This document shows positions 7,969 through 16,962 of a DNA stretch of 37,954 nt, piece after piece. How positions within the stretch are numbered: position 1 is the stretch's first letter; each line of letters begins with the position of its first letter. The translations under genes were made by a program, and so were the position numbers. Under the pieces are notes generated by a model. It saw nothing but the letters and a program-made list of their open reading frames with translations, did no database searches and had not been told where the DNA came from. The stretch is from Proteobacteria bacterium UBA4457 (GTDB taxonomy: Bacteria; Pseudomonadota; Gammaproteobacteria; Ga0077536): assembly GCA_002390205.1 (NCBI GenBank), contig DGOV01000004.1:1-37954 (forward strand), written 5' to 3'.

Positions 7969-8290
7969 GTGACTATCCAACAAAGCTGCAAAGACGATTT
8001 TGACCCTATTTCTCTATTGTGCGAGGAAATTATAGGTCGAATTCTCGAGAGCGTGAGTTCCTTGGCCCGAACTGAAATGATGCCTATTCGGCAAACTCTA
8101 TAGCAGGTAACGTTCTATGACATTATAGTAGCTGCCAACGTTCCACCTCAAAAAAAATTCATCATGAATGGGTGCGCTTTCCGTCAGGAAGAACTAGAGG
8201 CACTTAATGATCGTTTAATAAACAGAATTAGCACCTCTTTTGCTGGCGACAATTACAGTTTTTATCAATTTAACTCTGAGACTCTCTGAC
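7969..8290 (+). pseudogene. moeA: Truncated, stop-interrupted moeA (molybdopterin molybdotransferase) remnant
   Basis: Reading from GTG 7969 gives DFDPISLLCEEIIGRILE and then TEMMPIRQTL before TAG at 8101. The same frame continues with FYDIIVAANVPPQKKFIMNG and CAFRQEEL, then TSFAGDNY, to TGA at 8288-8290. This follows the N-terminus of MoeA, where one expects PL..(A/T)LGRVLAEDI.AP.NVPPFDNSAMDGYAF. The stop sits where GR is expected, and the conserved SAMDGYA is changed to FIMNGCA. Only about 106 of roughly 400 residues remain. MoeA inserts molybdate into molybdopterin, so the remnant fits its place beside a molybdenum enzyme. A possible ribosome site (AGAGGA, 7951-7956) survives. Confidence 0.75.
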
Positions 8291-8336
8291 CTCTATTCTC
8301 TTCGAATGCAAGGTTTATTGCTTAGATTCCATCTCT

Positions 8337-9545
8337 CTAATCCCAGTTGAGTGCGCCTCCGGTTTGATATTCAGTCACTCTAGTCTCGAAGAAATTTTTC
8401 TCTTTCTTTAAATCAATCGCTTCACTCATCCAAGGAAACGGGTTTGAAGCATTAGGATATTGTTCTGGAAGACCTATTTGCGCGCAACGTCTATTTGCTA
8501 TGAAACCCAAGTATTCTTCAAACATTTTTGCATTAAGACCAAGGACTCCTCTAGGCATAGTGTCGTGCGCATAAGCTGTTTCTAATTCGACTGCTTCACG
8601 GATTAAAGCGACCATTTGATCTTGAAAATCGGACGTCCAGAGGCCGGGATTCTCTACTTTTATTTGATTAATGACATCGATTCCGAAATTAAGATGCATA
8701 GATTCATCTCTAAGTATGTATTGAAATTGTTCCGCAACTCCGGTCATTTTATTTCTGCGTCCCATTGACAGAACTTGAACGAACCCCACGTAGAAAAATA
8801 TACCTTCAAAAATGACGTAGAAAGCAATAAGGTCTCTTAGCAGTCTCTGGTCATCTTCATGTGTTCCTGTTTGGAAGTTTCGGTCACCTAAGCTATCAGT
8901 GAATTGTGTTGCCCAGGCAGCTTTAGCATGTATGGACTCAACCTCTCTATACATATTGAAAACTTCTGCTTCATCAAGCCCTAGACTTTCTATACAGTAC
9001 TGGTATGCGTGCGTGTGTAATGCTTCTTCAAATGCCTGTCGCAGTAGATATTGCCTACATTCTGGGTTCGTGATGTGCCTGTATACAGCTAGTACTAGAT
9101 TATTAGCTACTAAGGAATCTGCTGTAGAGAAAAAGCCTAGGTTTCTTTTTATTAAAACTCTTTCATCTTCAGTCAAACCATTAGGATCTTTCCATAGCGC
9201 TATATCTGCTGTCATGTTGACTTCTTGCGGCATCCAATGATTCGCGCAGCCGTCAAGATATTTCTGCCATGCCCATTGATATTTGAACGGCACCAGTTGG
9301 TTGACGTCAGATCTACAGTTGATCATTGCTTTGTCATCTACGGCTAGCCTACCAGCCCCAAACTCGACTTCTTCGAGGCCAGTTATCGCTTTTTCGTTGG
9401 TCTGTACACCAAGAACATTATCTTTTTCTACAACTTCCCCCGCTGGTTGATTTTTCTCCAATGGTTCTATTTCCGTTTTTACTTCGACGCCGGGTAATGT
9501 TGGGGTTTGTTTAAACTGTGCTACAGGGTCATCCCAATTCAGCAT
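8337..9545 (-). CDS. nrdB: Class Ia ribonucleotide reductase beta subunit
   Basis: The 402-residue beta subunit houses the di-iron tyrosyl-radical cofactor. Seen: Asp114 (TADIALW), Glu174 and His177 with radical Tyr181 (EALHTHAY, the E-x2-H-x3-Y pattern), and further ligands in EGIFFYVGF and RDESMHLNFG. The first 60 residues are a variable extension ahead of the fold. It lies 39 bases downstream of nrdA and has a good ribosome site (AGGAG, 6 bases before ATG). The tail (RVTEYQTGGALNWD) is the peptide that docks to NrdA. It should be transcribed with nrdA. Confidence 0.96.
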   Translation of the reverse strand: MLNWDDPVAQFKQTPTLPGVEVKTEIEPLEKNQPAGEVVEKDNVLGVQTNEKAITGLEEVEFGAGRLAVDDKAMINCRSDVNQLVPFKYQWAWQKYLDGCANHWMPQEVNMTADIALWKDPNGLTEDERVLIKRNLGFFSTADSLVANNLVLAVYRHITNPECRQYLLRQAFEEALHTHAYQYCIESLGLDEAEVFNMYREVESIHAKAAWATQFTDSLGDRNFQTGTHEDDQRLLRDLIAFYVIFEGIFFYVGFVQVLSMGRRNKMTGVAEQFQYILRDESMHLNFGIDVINQIKVENPGLWTSDFQDQMVALIREAVELETAYAHDTMPRGVLGLNAKMFEEYLGFIANRRCAQIGLPEQYPNASNPFPWMSEAIDLKKEKNFFETRVTEYQTGGALNWD

Positions 9546-9584
9546 GTTTTTCTCCTAATTTTCTTTTTTTTATGTTCATGTTAA

Positions 9585-12479
9585 TTACTGGCAGGCTTCA
9601 CATTCAGGATCTAGGATTGAACATGCTTGAGGCGCTGCAGCTAGATCTGGTGTGTCGTTTTGCGCCACAGCGTTTAGTTTGCCGTCAGCGAGAGTGCTTT
9701 TTTCTACATGAGTGGCGCCCATAGTTCTCAAGTAATAAGTCGTTTTCAATCCTTTTATCCAGGCCAGCTTATAGAGGTTATCCATCTTTGTACCGCTAGG
9801 CTCAGACATGTATAGGTTTAATGATTGAGCTTGATCAAGCCATTTCTGTCTTCGAGAACCTGCTTCAATTAACCATCTTGTATCTAGTTCAAAAGCTGTC
9901 GCATAAAGTGCTTTTAGGGAAGAGGGGATTCTATCAATTTGTGAAACGCTACCATCATAATATTTCAGATCATTTACCATGACCTCATCCCATAGGTTAG
10001 CCTTCTTCAGGTCTTCAACGAGGTACATATTTACGACAGTAAAGTCTCCAGACAAGTTAGATTTGACAAACAAGTTTTGATAAGTAGGCTCTATCGATTG
10101 GCTGACGCCACAGATGTTTGAAATAGTAGCTGTCGGCGCTATTGCCATACAGTTGGAGTTTCTCATACCTATTGTTCGAACCTTCTCTCTTAGAGAGTCC
10201 CAATCAAGCGTTTGCTCACGGTCCATTTCTAAATAGCCGTTCCTTCCCTGTTCAAGAAGCTTAATTGAGTCAATAGGTAGTATCCCTTGGCTCCATAACG
10301 ATCCTTGAAAACTCTGATATGTTCCTCTTTCTTGGGCTAGATTGGATGACGCAGTTATTGCGTAATAACTGACGGCTTCCATCGATTTGTCAGCAAAGCT
10401 GACAGCTTCCTCTGAGCTATATGGAAGATTTAACTTATATAGCGCATCTTGAAATCCCATTATGCCGAGACCAACAGGACGGTGTTTGAGGTTTGATGCT
10501 TTAGCCGTTGCAACACTGTAATAGTTATAGTCTATGACGTTGTCTAACATGCGCATTGCTGTGTTAATCGTTTTTTCTAGTTTGTTAGAATCCAGTGCAC
10601 CATCCAAGATGTGTTGCGTAAGGTTTACCGAGCCCAGATTACAAACAGCGATCTCTTTATCAGGAGAGGTGTTGAGGGTAATTTCAGTACAGAGGTTGGA
10701 GCTATGCACTACTCCCGTATGCTGCTGCGGTGATCTTAGGTTACAAGCATCTTTGAAAGTGAACCATGGATGTCCAGTTTCGTAAACCATTGCTAGCATC
10801 TTTCTCCACAGCTCTACTGCCCGAACTCGTTTGAAGTTACGAATCTCCCCGAGATCAGCTTTCCGTTCGTAATCACAATAAAGAACTTCAAATTCCTTAC
10901 CAAATGCATCATGGAGATCTGGGGTTTCATCCGGTGAAAACAGCGTCCATTGCTCATCTTCGCATACACGTTGCATGAAAAGGTCTGGGATCCAGTTTGC
11001 TGTATTCATATCGTGTGTTCGTCGGCGGTCATCACCGGTATTTTTTCTTAGCTCAGTGAATTCCTCTATATCGATATGCCACGACTCTAGGTAGGCGCAC
11101 ATAGCCCCTTTCCTTTTTCCGCCCTGGTTAACGGCTACCGCTGTATCATTTGCAACTTTAAGGAAGGGGACTACACCTTGAGATTTTCCATTAGTCCCTT
11201 TTATATGCGCTCCCATGCCTCTAACAGCGGTCCAGTCATTACCTAGTCCACCCGCGAATTTAGAGAGTAGAGCGTCATCTTTTATTGCTCCGAAGATACC
11301 ATCAAGGTCGTCAGGTATTGAGGTGAGATAGCAAGATGACAGTTGCGGTCTTAGTGTTCCCGAATTAAACAACGTTGGAGTTGAACTCATAAAGTCAAAT
11401 GACGAGAGGAGGTCGTAAAATTTTATAGTCCATTTTTCAGTTTCTATTTCATTTATTGCTAGACCCATCGCTACTCTCATAAAGAATGCCTGAGGTAGTT
11501 CAAATCGCACGTCTTCGCTTTGTATGAAATATCGGTCATATAAAGTTTGCAGGCCTAGATAGTTGAAATTAAAATCTCTTTCGGGTTTCAGAGCTTCCCC
11601 TATTTTTTTTAGGTCGTAGTTTCCTAGCCTTGAGTCGACGAGCTCTAAGCTAATTGCTTTTTTAATATAACTTTCAAAGTAACTAGGGTATTGTTCAGAC
11701 ATCTCCTCCTGTGTTGCCTCTTCCCTATTTCCACCTACAAAAGTCAGAGCTTCTTGCCTAAGAGAGTCCAGCAGCACTCGAGCAGCAACATAAGTATAAT
11801 TAGGTTCGCGTTCGATAAATGTCCTTGCGGCCATTGTTGCAGCGTTAGAAACGTCCGCCTCGGCTACCCCGTCGAAAAGAGCTCTTTTCGTTTCTTCGAA
11901 GAGTGCTTTGTGATCTGTCCCAGATATCTGGGTGCATGCTTCTTTCAAAATTTTCTGAAGACGTTTTGTATCTAATGACTTTTTTGTGCCATCTGTCATA
12001 GTCACTTGTAATGCACTGGTACTTAGTTCAGGTTCAGTTTGCGACTCTAAAGATAATGCCCTCTCTTTCTTTCTTTCCTCTCGGTAGAGCACGTATGAGC
12101 GAGCTACTTTGTGTTCGCCTGCTCTCATTAACGAAAGCTCGACGTGATCTTGAATATCTTCGATATGCATCGCTCCACCAGACGGCATACGACGAGTAAC
12201 AGCAGATACTATTTCATTCCCAATTTGATCGACTAAGCTGTGGACGCGATTAGAAGCCGCTGCATGGTTTCCTTCTACTGCTAGAAATGCCTTTGTGATA
12301 GCGACTTTTATTTTCCCGCCATCAAAGGATGTGACTTTGCCATTTCTTCTTATTACACGGTATTCCCCAGGTGCCGTGGCTGCTATCTCCATGTTGTTGT
12401 CCACATGAGTCTCTAATGCAGGTAGCTTATTAGGGCTCTCGTTTAGGGTTTCTGCTTTGGTGGTCGTCTCTGAACTCAT
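9585..12479 (-). CDS. nrdA: Class Ia ribonucleoside-diphosphate reductase alpha subunit with two ATP-cones
   Basis: The 964-residue alpha subunit reduces ribonucleoside diphosphates to deoxy forms. Two ATP-cone allosteric domains lie in tandem: about residues 40-140 (RVIRRNGKVTSFDGGKI) and 157-245 (VTMTDGTKKSLDTKRL). Catalytic residues seen: Cys383 (LSSCYL), Cys597 and Glu599 in NLCTEI, Cys613 (AVCNLGS). The C-terminal redox pair is Cys960/Cys963 (ECEACQ). Two cones are known from Pseudomonas-type enzymes and affect dATP inhibition and oligomer state. The start is ATG with GGAGA close upstream. Two probable NrdR boxes lie upstream at 12559-12606. Confidence 0.96.
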   Translation of the reverse strand: MSSETTTKAETLNESPNKLPALETHVDNNMEIAATAPGEYRVIRRNGKVTSFDGGKIKVAITKAFLAVEGNHAAASNRVHSLVDQIGNEIVSAVTRRMPSGGAMHIEDIQDHVELSLMRAGEHKVARSYVLYREERKKERALSLESQTEPELSTSALQVTMTDGTKKSLDTKRLQKILKEACTQISGTDHKALFEETKRALFDGVAEADVSNAATMAARTFIEREPNYTYVAARVLLDSLRQEALTFVGGNREEATQEEMSEQYPSYFESYIKKAISLELVDSRLGNYDLKKIGEALKPERDFNFNYLGLQTLYDRYFIQSEDVRFELPQAFFMRVAMGLAINEIETEKWTIKFYDLLSSFDFMSSTPTLFNSGTLRPQLSSCYLTSIPDDLDGIFGAIKDDALLSKFAGGLGNDWTAVRGMGAHIKGTNGKSQGVVPFLKVANDTAVAVNQGGKRKGAMCAYLESWHIDIEEFTELRKNTGDDRRRTHDMNTANWIPDLFMQRVCEDEQWTLFSPDETPDLHDAFGKEFEVLYCDYERKADLGEIRNFKRVRAVELWRKMLAMVYETGHPWFTFKDACNLRSPQQHTGVVHSSNLCTEITLNTSPDKEIAVCNLGSVNLTQHILDGALDSNKLEKTINTAMRMLDNVIDYNYYSVATAKASNLKHRPVGLGIMGFQDALYKLNLPYSSEEAVSFADKSMEAVSYYAITASSNLAQERGTYQSFQGSLWSQGILPIDSIKLLEQGRNGYLEMDREQTLDWDSLREKVRTIGMRNSNCMAIAPTATISNICGVSQSIEPTYQNLFVKSNLSGDFTVVNMYLVEDLKKANLWDEVMVNDLKYYDGSVSQIDRIPSSLKALYATAFELDTRWLIEAGSRRQKWLDQAQSLNLYMSEPSGTKMDNLYKLAWIKGLKTTYYLRTMGATHVEKSTLADGKLNAVAQNDTPDLAAAPQACSILDPECEACQ

Positions 12480-12558
12480 ATTGTCTCCAAAAAATCCTAG
12501 GTTTGAACCGTTCCTGTTCCTAGGTTTCGTATAAAAATCTGTAAGTCATGGTATATCA

Positions 12559-12606
12559 CCACCACTGGTTGTGGTCAAGTGAATATGTAACCACTACATA
12601 ATGTGT
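12559..12606 (-). promoter_or_regulatory. Pair of probable NrdR boxes upstream of nrdAB
   Basis: The sequence at 12591-12606 (CCACTACATAATGTGT) matches the NrdR consensus ACACTATATATTGTGT at 13 of 16 positions. A weaker box at 12559-12574 (CCACCACTGGTTGTGG) keeps the outer CAC and TTGTG. Their starts are 32 bp apart, the three-helical-turn spacing typical of NrdR pairs. They lie 80-127 bases before the nrdA start, where the ATP/dATP-sensing repressor NrdR would act. The nrdR gene itself is not in the window. Confidence 0.65.
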
Positions 12607-12778
12607 GTATAGTGTTGATGAATGACTGCTTTTGGACGCTTAACTTGATAATAAGCTGTTGATAAGTCTAATTTATCGCTATAAAACAAATGTTTGCGGG
12701 TCGAATGTATGAAACAGAAAAACCCCATCGTTTCAGCGAAAAATAATTTTACATGGGACCTAAAGTGAGAATACGCAG

Positions 12779-13549
12779 ATGAGAATAGCTCAAATAACCG
12801 ACGCTCATATCTTCGATGATCCGGATGCAAGCTTCGAAGGCTGCGATACGCGCGCTAGCTTTGAGGCTGTTTTAGCTGAAATTCAGTCCCTGGGTAATAT
12901 TGACTTAATTGTTGCCACTGGAGATATGAGTATGGACGGCGGGTTTATATCGTACCGTTTTTTAAATTCTCTTTTCTCCGTATGTGATATCCCTATCTTA
13001 GCTGTGCCAGGGAATCATGATGTGCCGAGTGTAGCTTCTCAGTCGTCCAATTTTTATTTTTTGACAAGCACAGCGAACAGAGATTTTGGCAGCTGGCGCT
13101 TCCATTTTTTGAATACGAAGAAAGTCGGTCATGAGTTAGGTGAGATTGACCCTAAAGACTTAGCAGATCTCTCTCAAAACATTTTTTCCGCCGGCAGGAA
13201 GCCGCAAATAATCTTTATGCACCATCCACCTTTGGATATCGGTTGTGCTTGGCTTGACGATATGAAACTAGAAAACTCTGGTGATTTTTGGCACATAGTG
13301 AGCCAGAGCTCGAATATAAAGGCCGTGTTTTGCGGTCACGTTCACCAGGATAATGAGTTATCTCAGAACAGTGTGCCAGTGATAACCACACCATCTACCT
13401 GTGTCCAATTCAAGCGTCATAGCCGAGTTTATCAGATAGAGCGACTCCAACCGGGCTTTCGAATAATAGAGACTCAAGACGACGGGACATTCTCTCATCA
13501 CCTCGTCAGATTAAAACCATCGGATGATTTTAGCATTCCTATCTTATAG
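12779..13549 (+). CDS. cpdA: Metallophosphoesterase of the CpdA (cyclic nucleotide phosphodiesterase) type
   Basis: The 256-residue cytosolic protein has all calcineurin-like motifs in order: Asp8/His10 (TDAHI), Gly48-Asp49 (GDMSMDG), GNHD at 78-81, HH at 148-149 (MHHPP) and GHVH at 186-189. Length and motif spacing fit CpdA/3',5'-cAMP phosphodiesterases. Whether this one acts on cAMP, cGMP or another nucleotide cannot be told from sequence. It is divergent from nrdA, with a 299-base gap. Its 3' end overlaps tsaB on the other strand by 11 bases. Only a weak ribosome site precedes the ATG. Confidence 0.85.
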   Translation: MRIAQITDAHIFDDPDASFEGCDTRASFEAVLAEIQSLGNIDLIVATGDMSMDGGFISYRFLNSLFSVCDIPILAVPGNHDVPSVASQSSNFYFLTSTANRDFGSWRFHFLNTKKVGHELGEIDPKDLADLSQNIFSAGRKPQIIFMHHPPLDIGCAWLDDMKLENSGDFWHIVSQSSNIKAVFCGHVHQDNELSQNSVPVITTPSTCVQFKRHSRVYQIERLQPGFRIIETQDDGTFSHHLVRLKPSDDFSIPIL

Positions 13550-14201
13550 GACTGCGCAGATAAACTGGCATTGCTTCTATAGGTGAAAATTCCTTTTTGC
13601 GTTGAAGGGAGTGTCTCGCAAACTTTGCAATTGGAAGTGCGCTGGGATAGTCGCAAGTAATCCGCGGTAGTATCTTGATGTAAGAGGGAAGAAACTCTTC
13701 ATAGTAAGTCCATTTGCTTGAAACAACGCACCATTTAGCTTCCTTAGGGACTGACACATCGGAGGGTTTTGTGACTTTGTTTTCAACAACGATCTCGTCA
13801 ATTTGTCCTTCAGCTGAGAGTCTTACGCAACTCCAATAGACTTCACTTTGTCGGGCATCGGAGATCACCAACACATTTCGACTAGTAGTGAAGTTTGGGG
13901 TCATAGCTAACGCATGAAGAGTAGAACAAGGGACGATGTTGATATTTTGAGCCATAGCTACTCCATGTGCAAAAGACGCTGCCACTCTAATTCCGTTGAA
14001 AGATCCAGGACCGGAACCAAAAGCAACGGCATTGAGATCACTTTTTTTTAAGTCGCATTGTTTAAGCATTTCTTCAGCCATTTTTATGACCAGCGTGGCT
14101 TGACCTCTAGGCGCAATTACATGGTTTTCTATTTCAGTGGTTAAGGTAGCCAGACTAACTGAGCATCTTTCGGTGGACGTTTCAACTGCAAGAATATTCA
14201 T
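13539..14201 (-). CDS. tsaB: tRNA N6-threonylcarbamoyladenosine synthesis protein TsaB
   Basis: This 220-residue, actin/HSP70-fold, catalytically inactive paralogue of TsaD helps form t6A37 in ANN-decoding tRNAs with TsaC, TsaD and TsaE. The start MNILAVETSTERCSVSL and the central FGSGPGSFNGIRVAASFAHG are the TsaB signatures. Length is usual. It starts 64 bases from the Lol permease gene, so the two promoters are divergent. The 3' end overlaps that of the phosphodiesterase gene. Confidence 0.94.
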   Translation of the reverse strand: MNILAVETSTERCSVSLATLTTEIENHVIAPRGQATLVIKMAEEMLKQCDLKKSDLNAVAFGSGPGSFNGIRVAASFAHGVAMAQNINIVPCSTLHALAMTPNFTTSRNVLVISDARQSEVYWSCVRLSAEGQIDEIVVENKVTKPSDVSVPKEAKWCVVSSKWTYYEEFLPSYIKILPRITCDYPSALPIAKFARHSLQRKKEFSPIEAMPVYLRSPIR

Positions 14202-14265
14202 AATAGTTACGTTTGTCTTTCCTTATGGCTTGAAAACGGCATCTTTCAGTTATAATGACGAAATC

Positions 14266-15495
14266 ATGATCCAGATCGCATCGCTAATTATCGGAATTCG
14301 CTACATCTACGCTAGCCGTGGGAATCATTTTACCGCATTTGTTTCTCTGGCAGCTATAACAAGTATTGCCATTGGATTAATCGTACTAATTACTATTGCT
14401 TCGATAATGAATGGATTTGAGGATGAATTGCGAGACAGAGTGTTGGGTGTAGAGGGTCATGTGGTGGTGGATGTGAGTGGTCTAAAGTACCAAGAGTTGA
14501 CGTCACTTAGCTTGAGCATCCAAGACAGCCAGGCCGAAGTTTCGGTGTGGCCGGTGATTAAAAAGGATGTTCTGCTGGAACACAAGAAACGGGTAACGAC
14601 CGCCGGACTAATGGGCATTGATGATGATTTCTTATCAGGCCTAGGTGAGAAAAATATAGGGCTGAATAAGGATAACCTCAAGACTCTTATCAGTGGAGAT
14701 TTTAATCTCGTCATTAATAATACGCTTGCGGTATATTTTAGCTTATCGGTAGGAGACAAAATTATCGTCTTGGTACCTCAAGAGAGGTTTACTGCACTGG
14801 GCCCTATTCCTCGCTTAAAAAAATTTACTGTGTCTGAAATTTATGAAAGTGAGAGTGATACCTATAGTCAACAAATTTTTGCACATGTAGAGGACGTGTC
14901 GAAATTATTTAGGCTAGGCCAGACGAGAGATGAGTTGCATATCCGGATGGAGCGTGTCGAGGAGTCCACCGCCGCGGCGACTCAAATTCGCAACTCATCG
15001 GGAAGAGAAGCGGCTAGCTGGGGTGAGACCCATTCTGTGCTTTTTAGGGCCTTGAAAACTGAGAAATTCCTAATGTCTTTTATTCTTGCTTTAGCAGCTT
15101 CAGTTGCTATGTTTAGTGTTTTTGCGATCCTATCTTTAGGTATTGAGCAAAAGAAAAAAGACATATCTATTCTTCATGCCATGGGGCTAAGGACGAGCGG
15201 GATTGTATCGATCTTCTTAATTCAAGGCGCACTTACTAGTTTAATCGGCATATTTTTAGGAATAGTTGTGGGTTGTTTATTCGCTAGCCATATAGGAGAC
15301 ATCGTGTCCTTTGTTGAAATGATTTTCCATTTTCATATATTCTCACCAGAGATTTATTATGCTAGTCGAGTCCCTTCTGTAGTGCTTATCGAAGATGTGC
15401 TGTTATTTACAGGTATCGCCAGCCTTGTGGCTGTATTGGGTACGGTTTATCCTTCGTTAGCGGCGTCTAGGGCCGTTAGAACGGTTAGGAGCTAG
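14266..15495 (+). CDS. Lipoprotein-releasing ABC transporter permease (LolC/LolE/LolF family)
   Basis: From ATG 14266 this is 409 residues, the usual LolC/E size. The N-terminus (IASLIIGIRYIYASRGNHF) leads into the first membrane helix. A large periplasmic domain follows (about 50-265) with the LolC-like segment QERFTALGPIPRLKKFTVS. Three more helices lie in the C-terminal third. The FtsX-like HAMG motif (ISILHAMGLR) marks the coupling helix. With LolD it extracts lipoproteins from the inner membrane and hands them to LolA. The open frame continues upstream to 14137, but that part overlaps tsaB and does not look like LolC. Only one such permease is present here, so it may be a LolF-type homodimer. 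Confidence 0.9.
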   Translation: MIQIASLIIGIRYIYASRGNHFTAFVSLAAITSIAIGLIVLITIASIMNGFEDELRDRVLGVEGHVVVDVSGLKYQELTSLSLSIQDSQAEVSVWPVIKKDVLLEHKKRVTTAGLMGIDDDFLSGLGEKNIGLNKDNLKTLISGDFNLVINNTLAVYFSLSVGDKIIVLVPQERFTALGPIPRLKKFTVSEIYESESDTYSQQIFAHVEDVSKLFRLGQTRDELHIRMERVEESTAAATQIRNSSGREAASWGETHSVLFRALKTEKFLMSFILALAASVAMFSVFAILSLGIEQKKKDISILHAMGLRTSGIVSIFLIQGALTSLIGIFLGIVVGCLFASHIGDIVSFVEMIFHFHIFSPEIYYASRVPSVVLIEDVLLFTGIASLVAVLGTVYPSLAASRAVRTVRS

Positions 15496-15502
15496 AATTT
15501 CC

Positions 15503-16192
15503 ATGGAAGAAGAGGTAGCGATGTCAGCGGTAAGACTATGCAAATCTTATGATGAAGGGTCGAGCACGCTTGAGGTTCTTTCTGGTATAGATCTAGACAT
15601 CTCCCAAGGAAGTACAGTGGCGATAATGGGCTCCTCCGGATCCGGAAAAAGCAGTCTGCTTCAGTTACTCGCAGGCTTGGCTCTTCCCACTAGTGGAAAG
15701 GTGATGTTTGGAGGACAAGATTTAGCTAAAATGAGAGACTCAGAACTGTCCATGCTACGCAATCAGGAGGTGGGTTTTGTGTATCAATTTCATCATCTTC
15801 TACCTGAGTTTACTGCCGCAGAAAATGTAGCAATGCCTGCTATGATAGGGGGCGCCTCTTATAAAGAGTCACTTCATTTAGCAAGCTCTCTACTTGGGCA
15901 AGTCGATTTGGAGGCACGCAGTAATCATCTCCCATCACAGCTTTCTGGAGGAGAAAGACAAAGAGTGGCGGTTGCACGTGCGCTAATAAATAATCCTCGT
16001 TGCGTCTTTGCTGATGAGCCGACGGGTAACTTAGATGTTAAAAATGCTTTAATTGTCTCAGATTTATTGACAACTTTTTCTGAGAAGTCTGGTATTACCG
16101 TGGTGGTTGCGACTCACGACCCGGTTGTGGCGAGTCATATGTCACTTTGTTATGAAATCTCGGAGAGAAGACTACGACTTCTTGCGAAGTAG
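15503..16192 (+). CDS. lolD: Lipoprotein-releasing system ATP-binding protein LolD
   Basis: The 229-residue ABC ATPase has Walker A GSSGSGKS at 43-50, Q-loop YQFHHLLPEF (LolD-like), signature LSGGERQRVAVARAL at 147-161, Walker B CVFADEPTGNLD and the H-loop ATHD. It powers the Lol permease encoded 7 bases upstream. Two starts are possible: ATG 15503 (used here; AGGAG about 12 bases upstream) and ATG 15521, which has AGAGG at better distance. The 3' end overlaps the DUF2062 gene on the other strand by 21 bases. The lolE that normally follows is absent. Confidence 0.95.
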   Translation: MEEEVAMSAVRLCKSYDEGSSTLEVLSGIDLDISQGSTVAIMGSSGSGKSSLLQLLAGLALPTSGKVMFGGQDLAKMRDSELSMLRNQEVGFVYQFHHLLPEFTAAENVAMPAMIGGASYKESLHLASSLLGQVDLEARSNHLPSQLSGGERQRVAVARALINNPRCVFADEPTGNLDVKNALIVSDLLTTFSEKSGITVVVATHDPVVASHMSLCYEISERRLRLLAK

Positions 16193-16699
16193 TTTTTTCT
16201 TTTTCGCCGCGAGAAGGTTCAATCGCCAGGCCCATATTACTGAGATATAACTAATAAATGCTGCCAGTAGGCCACAGACGATCGAGCCGACTGCGACTGG
16301 AAGCCAAATGTCTGCAGCTACTGACCAAAGCCAATCAAAGGAGATAGAAAAATCCTCCATAAAAACTTGCTCGCTTTCTCCAAGTAGTAATGAGCCAACT
16401 TTATATGCTAAAAGTAGTATCGGTGCTAAGGTCAACGGGTTACTTACCCATGTCGCGGCAAGAGCTACTGGAAGGTTTACCTGAAATAGGAATGCCAAAG
16501 GAGCCGCGATCAACATTTGTATCGGCACAGGAATAAACGCTAGGAAAACCCCCAAGGCTGCACCGCCGGCCACAGCGCGCCTGCCGAAGTGGTAGACATT
16601 CCTCCCGCGCGCGAGTTTAGTTAGCAAGTTAAACGCTTTTGATTTAGGTTGTGCGGTTTCCCCAGAGAAACGTTTCATTAGGCGCTTGCGAATATTCAT
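16172..16699 (-). CDS. DUF2062 membrane protein
   Basis: This 175-residue protein has the DUF2062 pattern. A basic N-terminus and the RNVYHFGRRAVAGGAALGVFLAFIPVP segment (about residues 31-58) precede LPVALAATWVSNPLTLAPI. Three hydrophobic helices are visible, with a very basic C-terminus (AAKKKKLLRKKS). The function is unknown. The family sits between lol and exbB genes in Pseudomonas-type genomes, as here. In those genomes comEC often lies next; here only 263 bases without a recognisable gene separate it from exbB. Confidence 0.88.
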   Translation of the reverse strand: MNIRKRLMKRFSGETAQPKSKAFNLLTKLARGRNVYHFGRRAVAGGAALGVFLAFIPVPIQMLIAAPLAFLFQVNLPVALAATWVSNPLTLAPILLLAYKVGSLLLGESEQVFMEDFSISFDWLWSVAADIWLPVAVGSIVCGLLAAFISYISVIWAWRLNLLAAKKKKLLRKKS

Positions 16700-16962
16700 T
16701 CGGAGGATCCTAGTCCTTTTTTAGGTGGCGTGAAAGTAAGTAATGCTTTGTGTTCTGTCATCGAGGAATTAGCAGTTCATTTTCTATGAAGGAATTTATG
16801 TGGAGACATAGATATTTATCTAGTCTAGTTATGACTTTAATGATCATATTTTAGGCCTTGGCTTATGAAAGCAGCGGCTAGTGTGGAGGTTTAACAATAT
16901 GAGAATTAAGGGTCGCTATGTTAGTATCCCATGTAATTCATCAATCTAGGAAATAAAATCTA

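Noticed and set aside
12594..12830. 78-codon minus-strand frame between nrdA and the cpdA-type gene
   Set aside because: It covers the nrdA upstream region with the NrdR boxes and the start of the phosphodiesterase gene; composition is rich in His/Tyr/Phe and looks non-coding.
14137..14265. Upstream extension of the Lol permease frame
   Set aside because: It overlaps the tsaB start on the other strand and lies before the family's usual N-terminus; ATG 14266 gives normal length.
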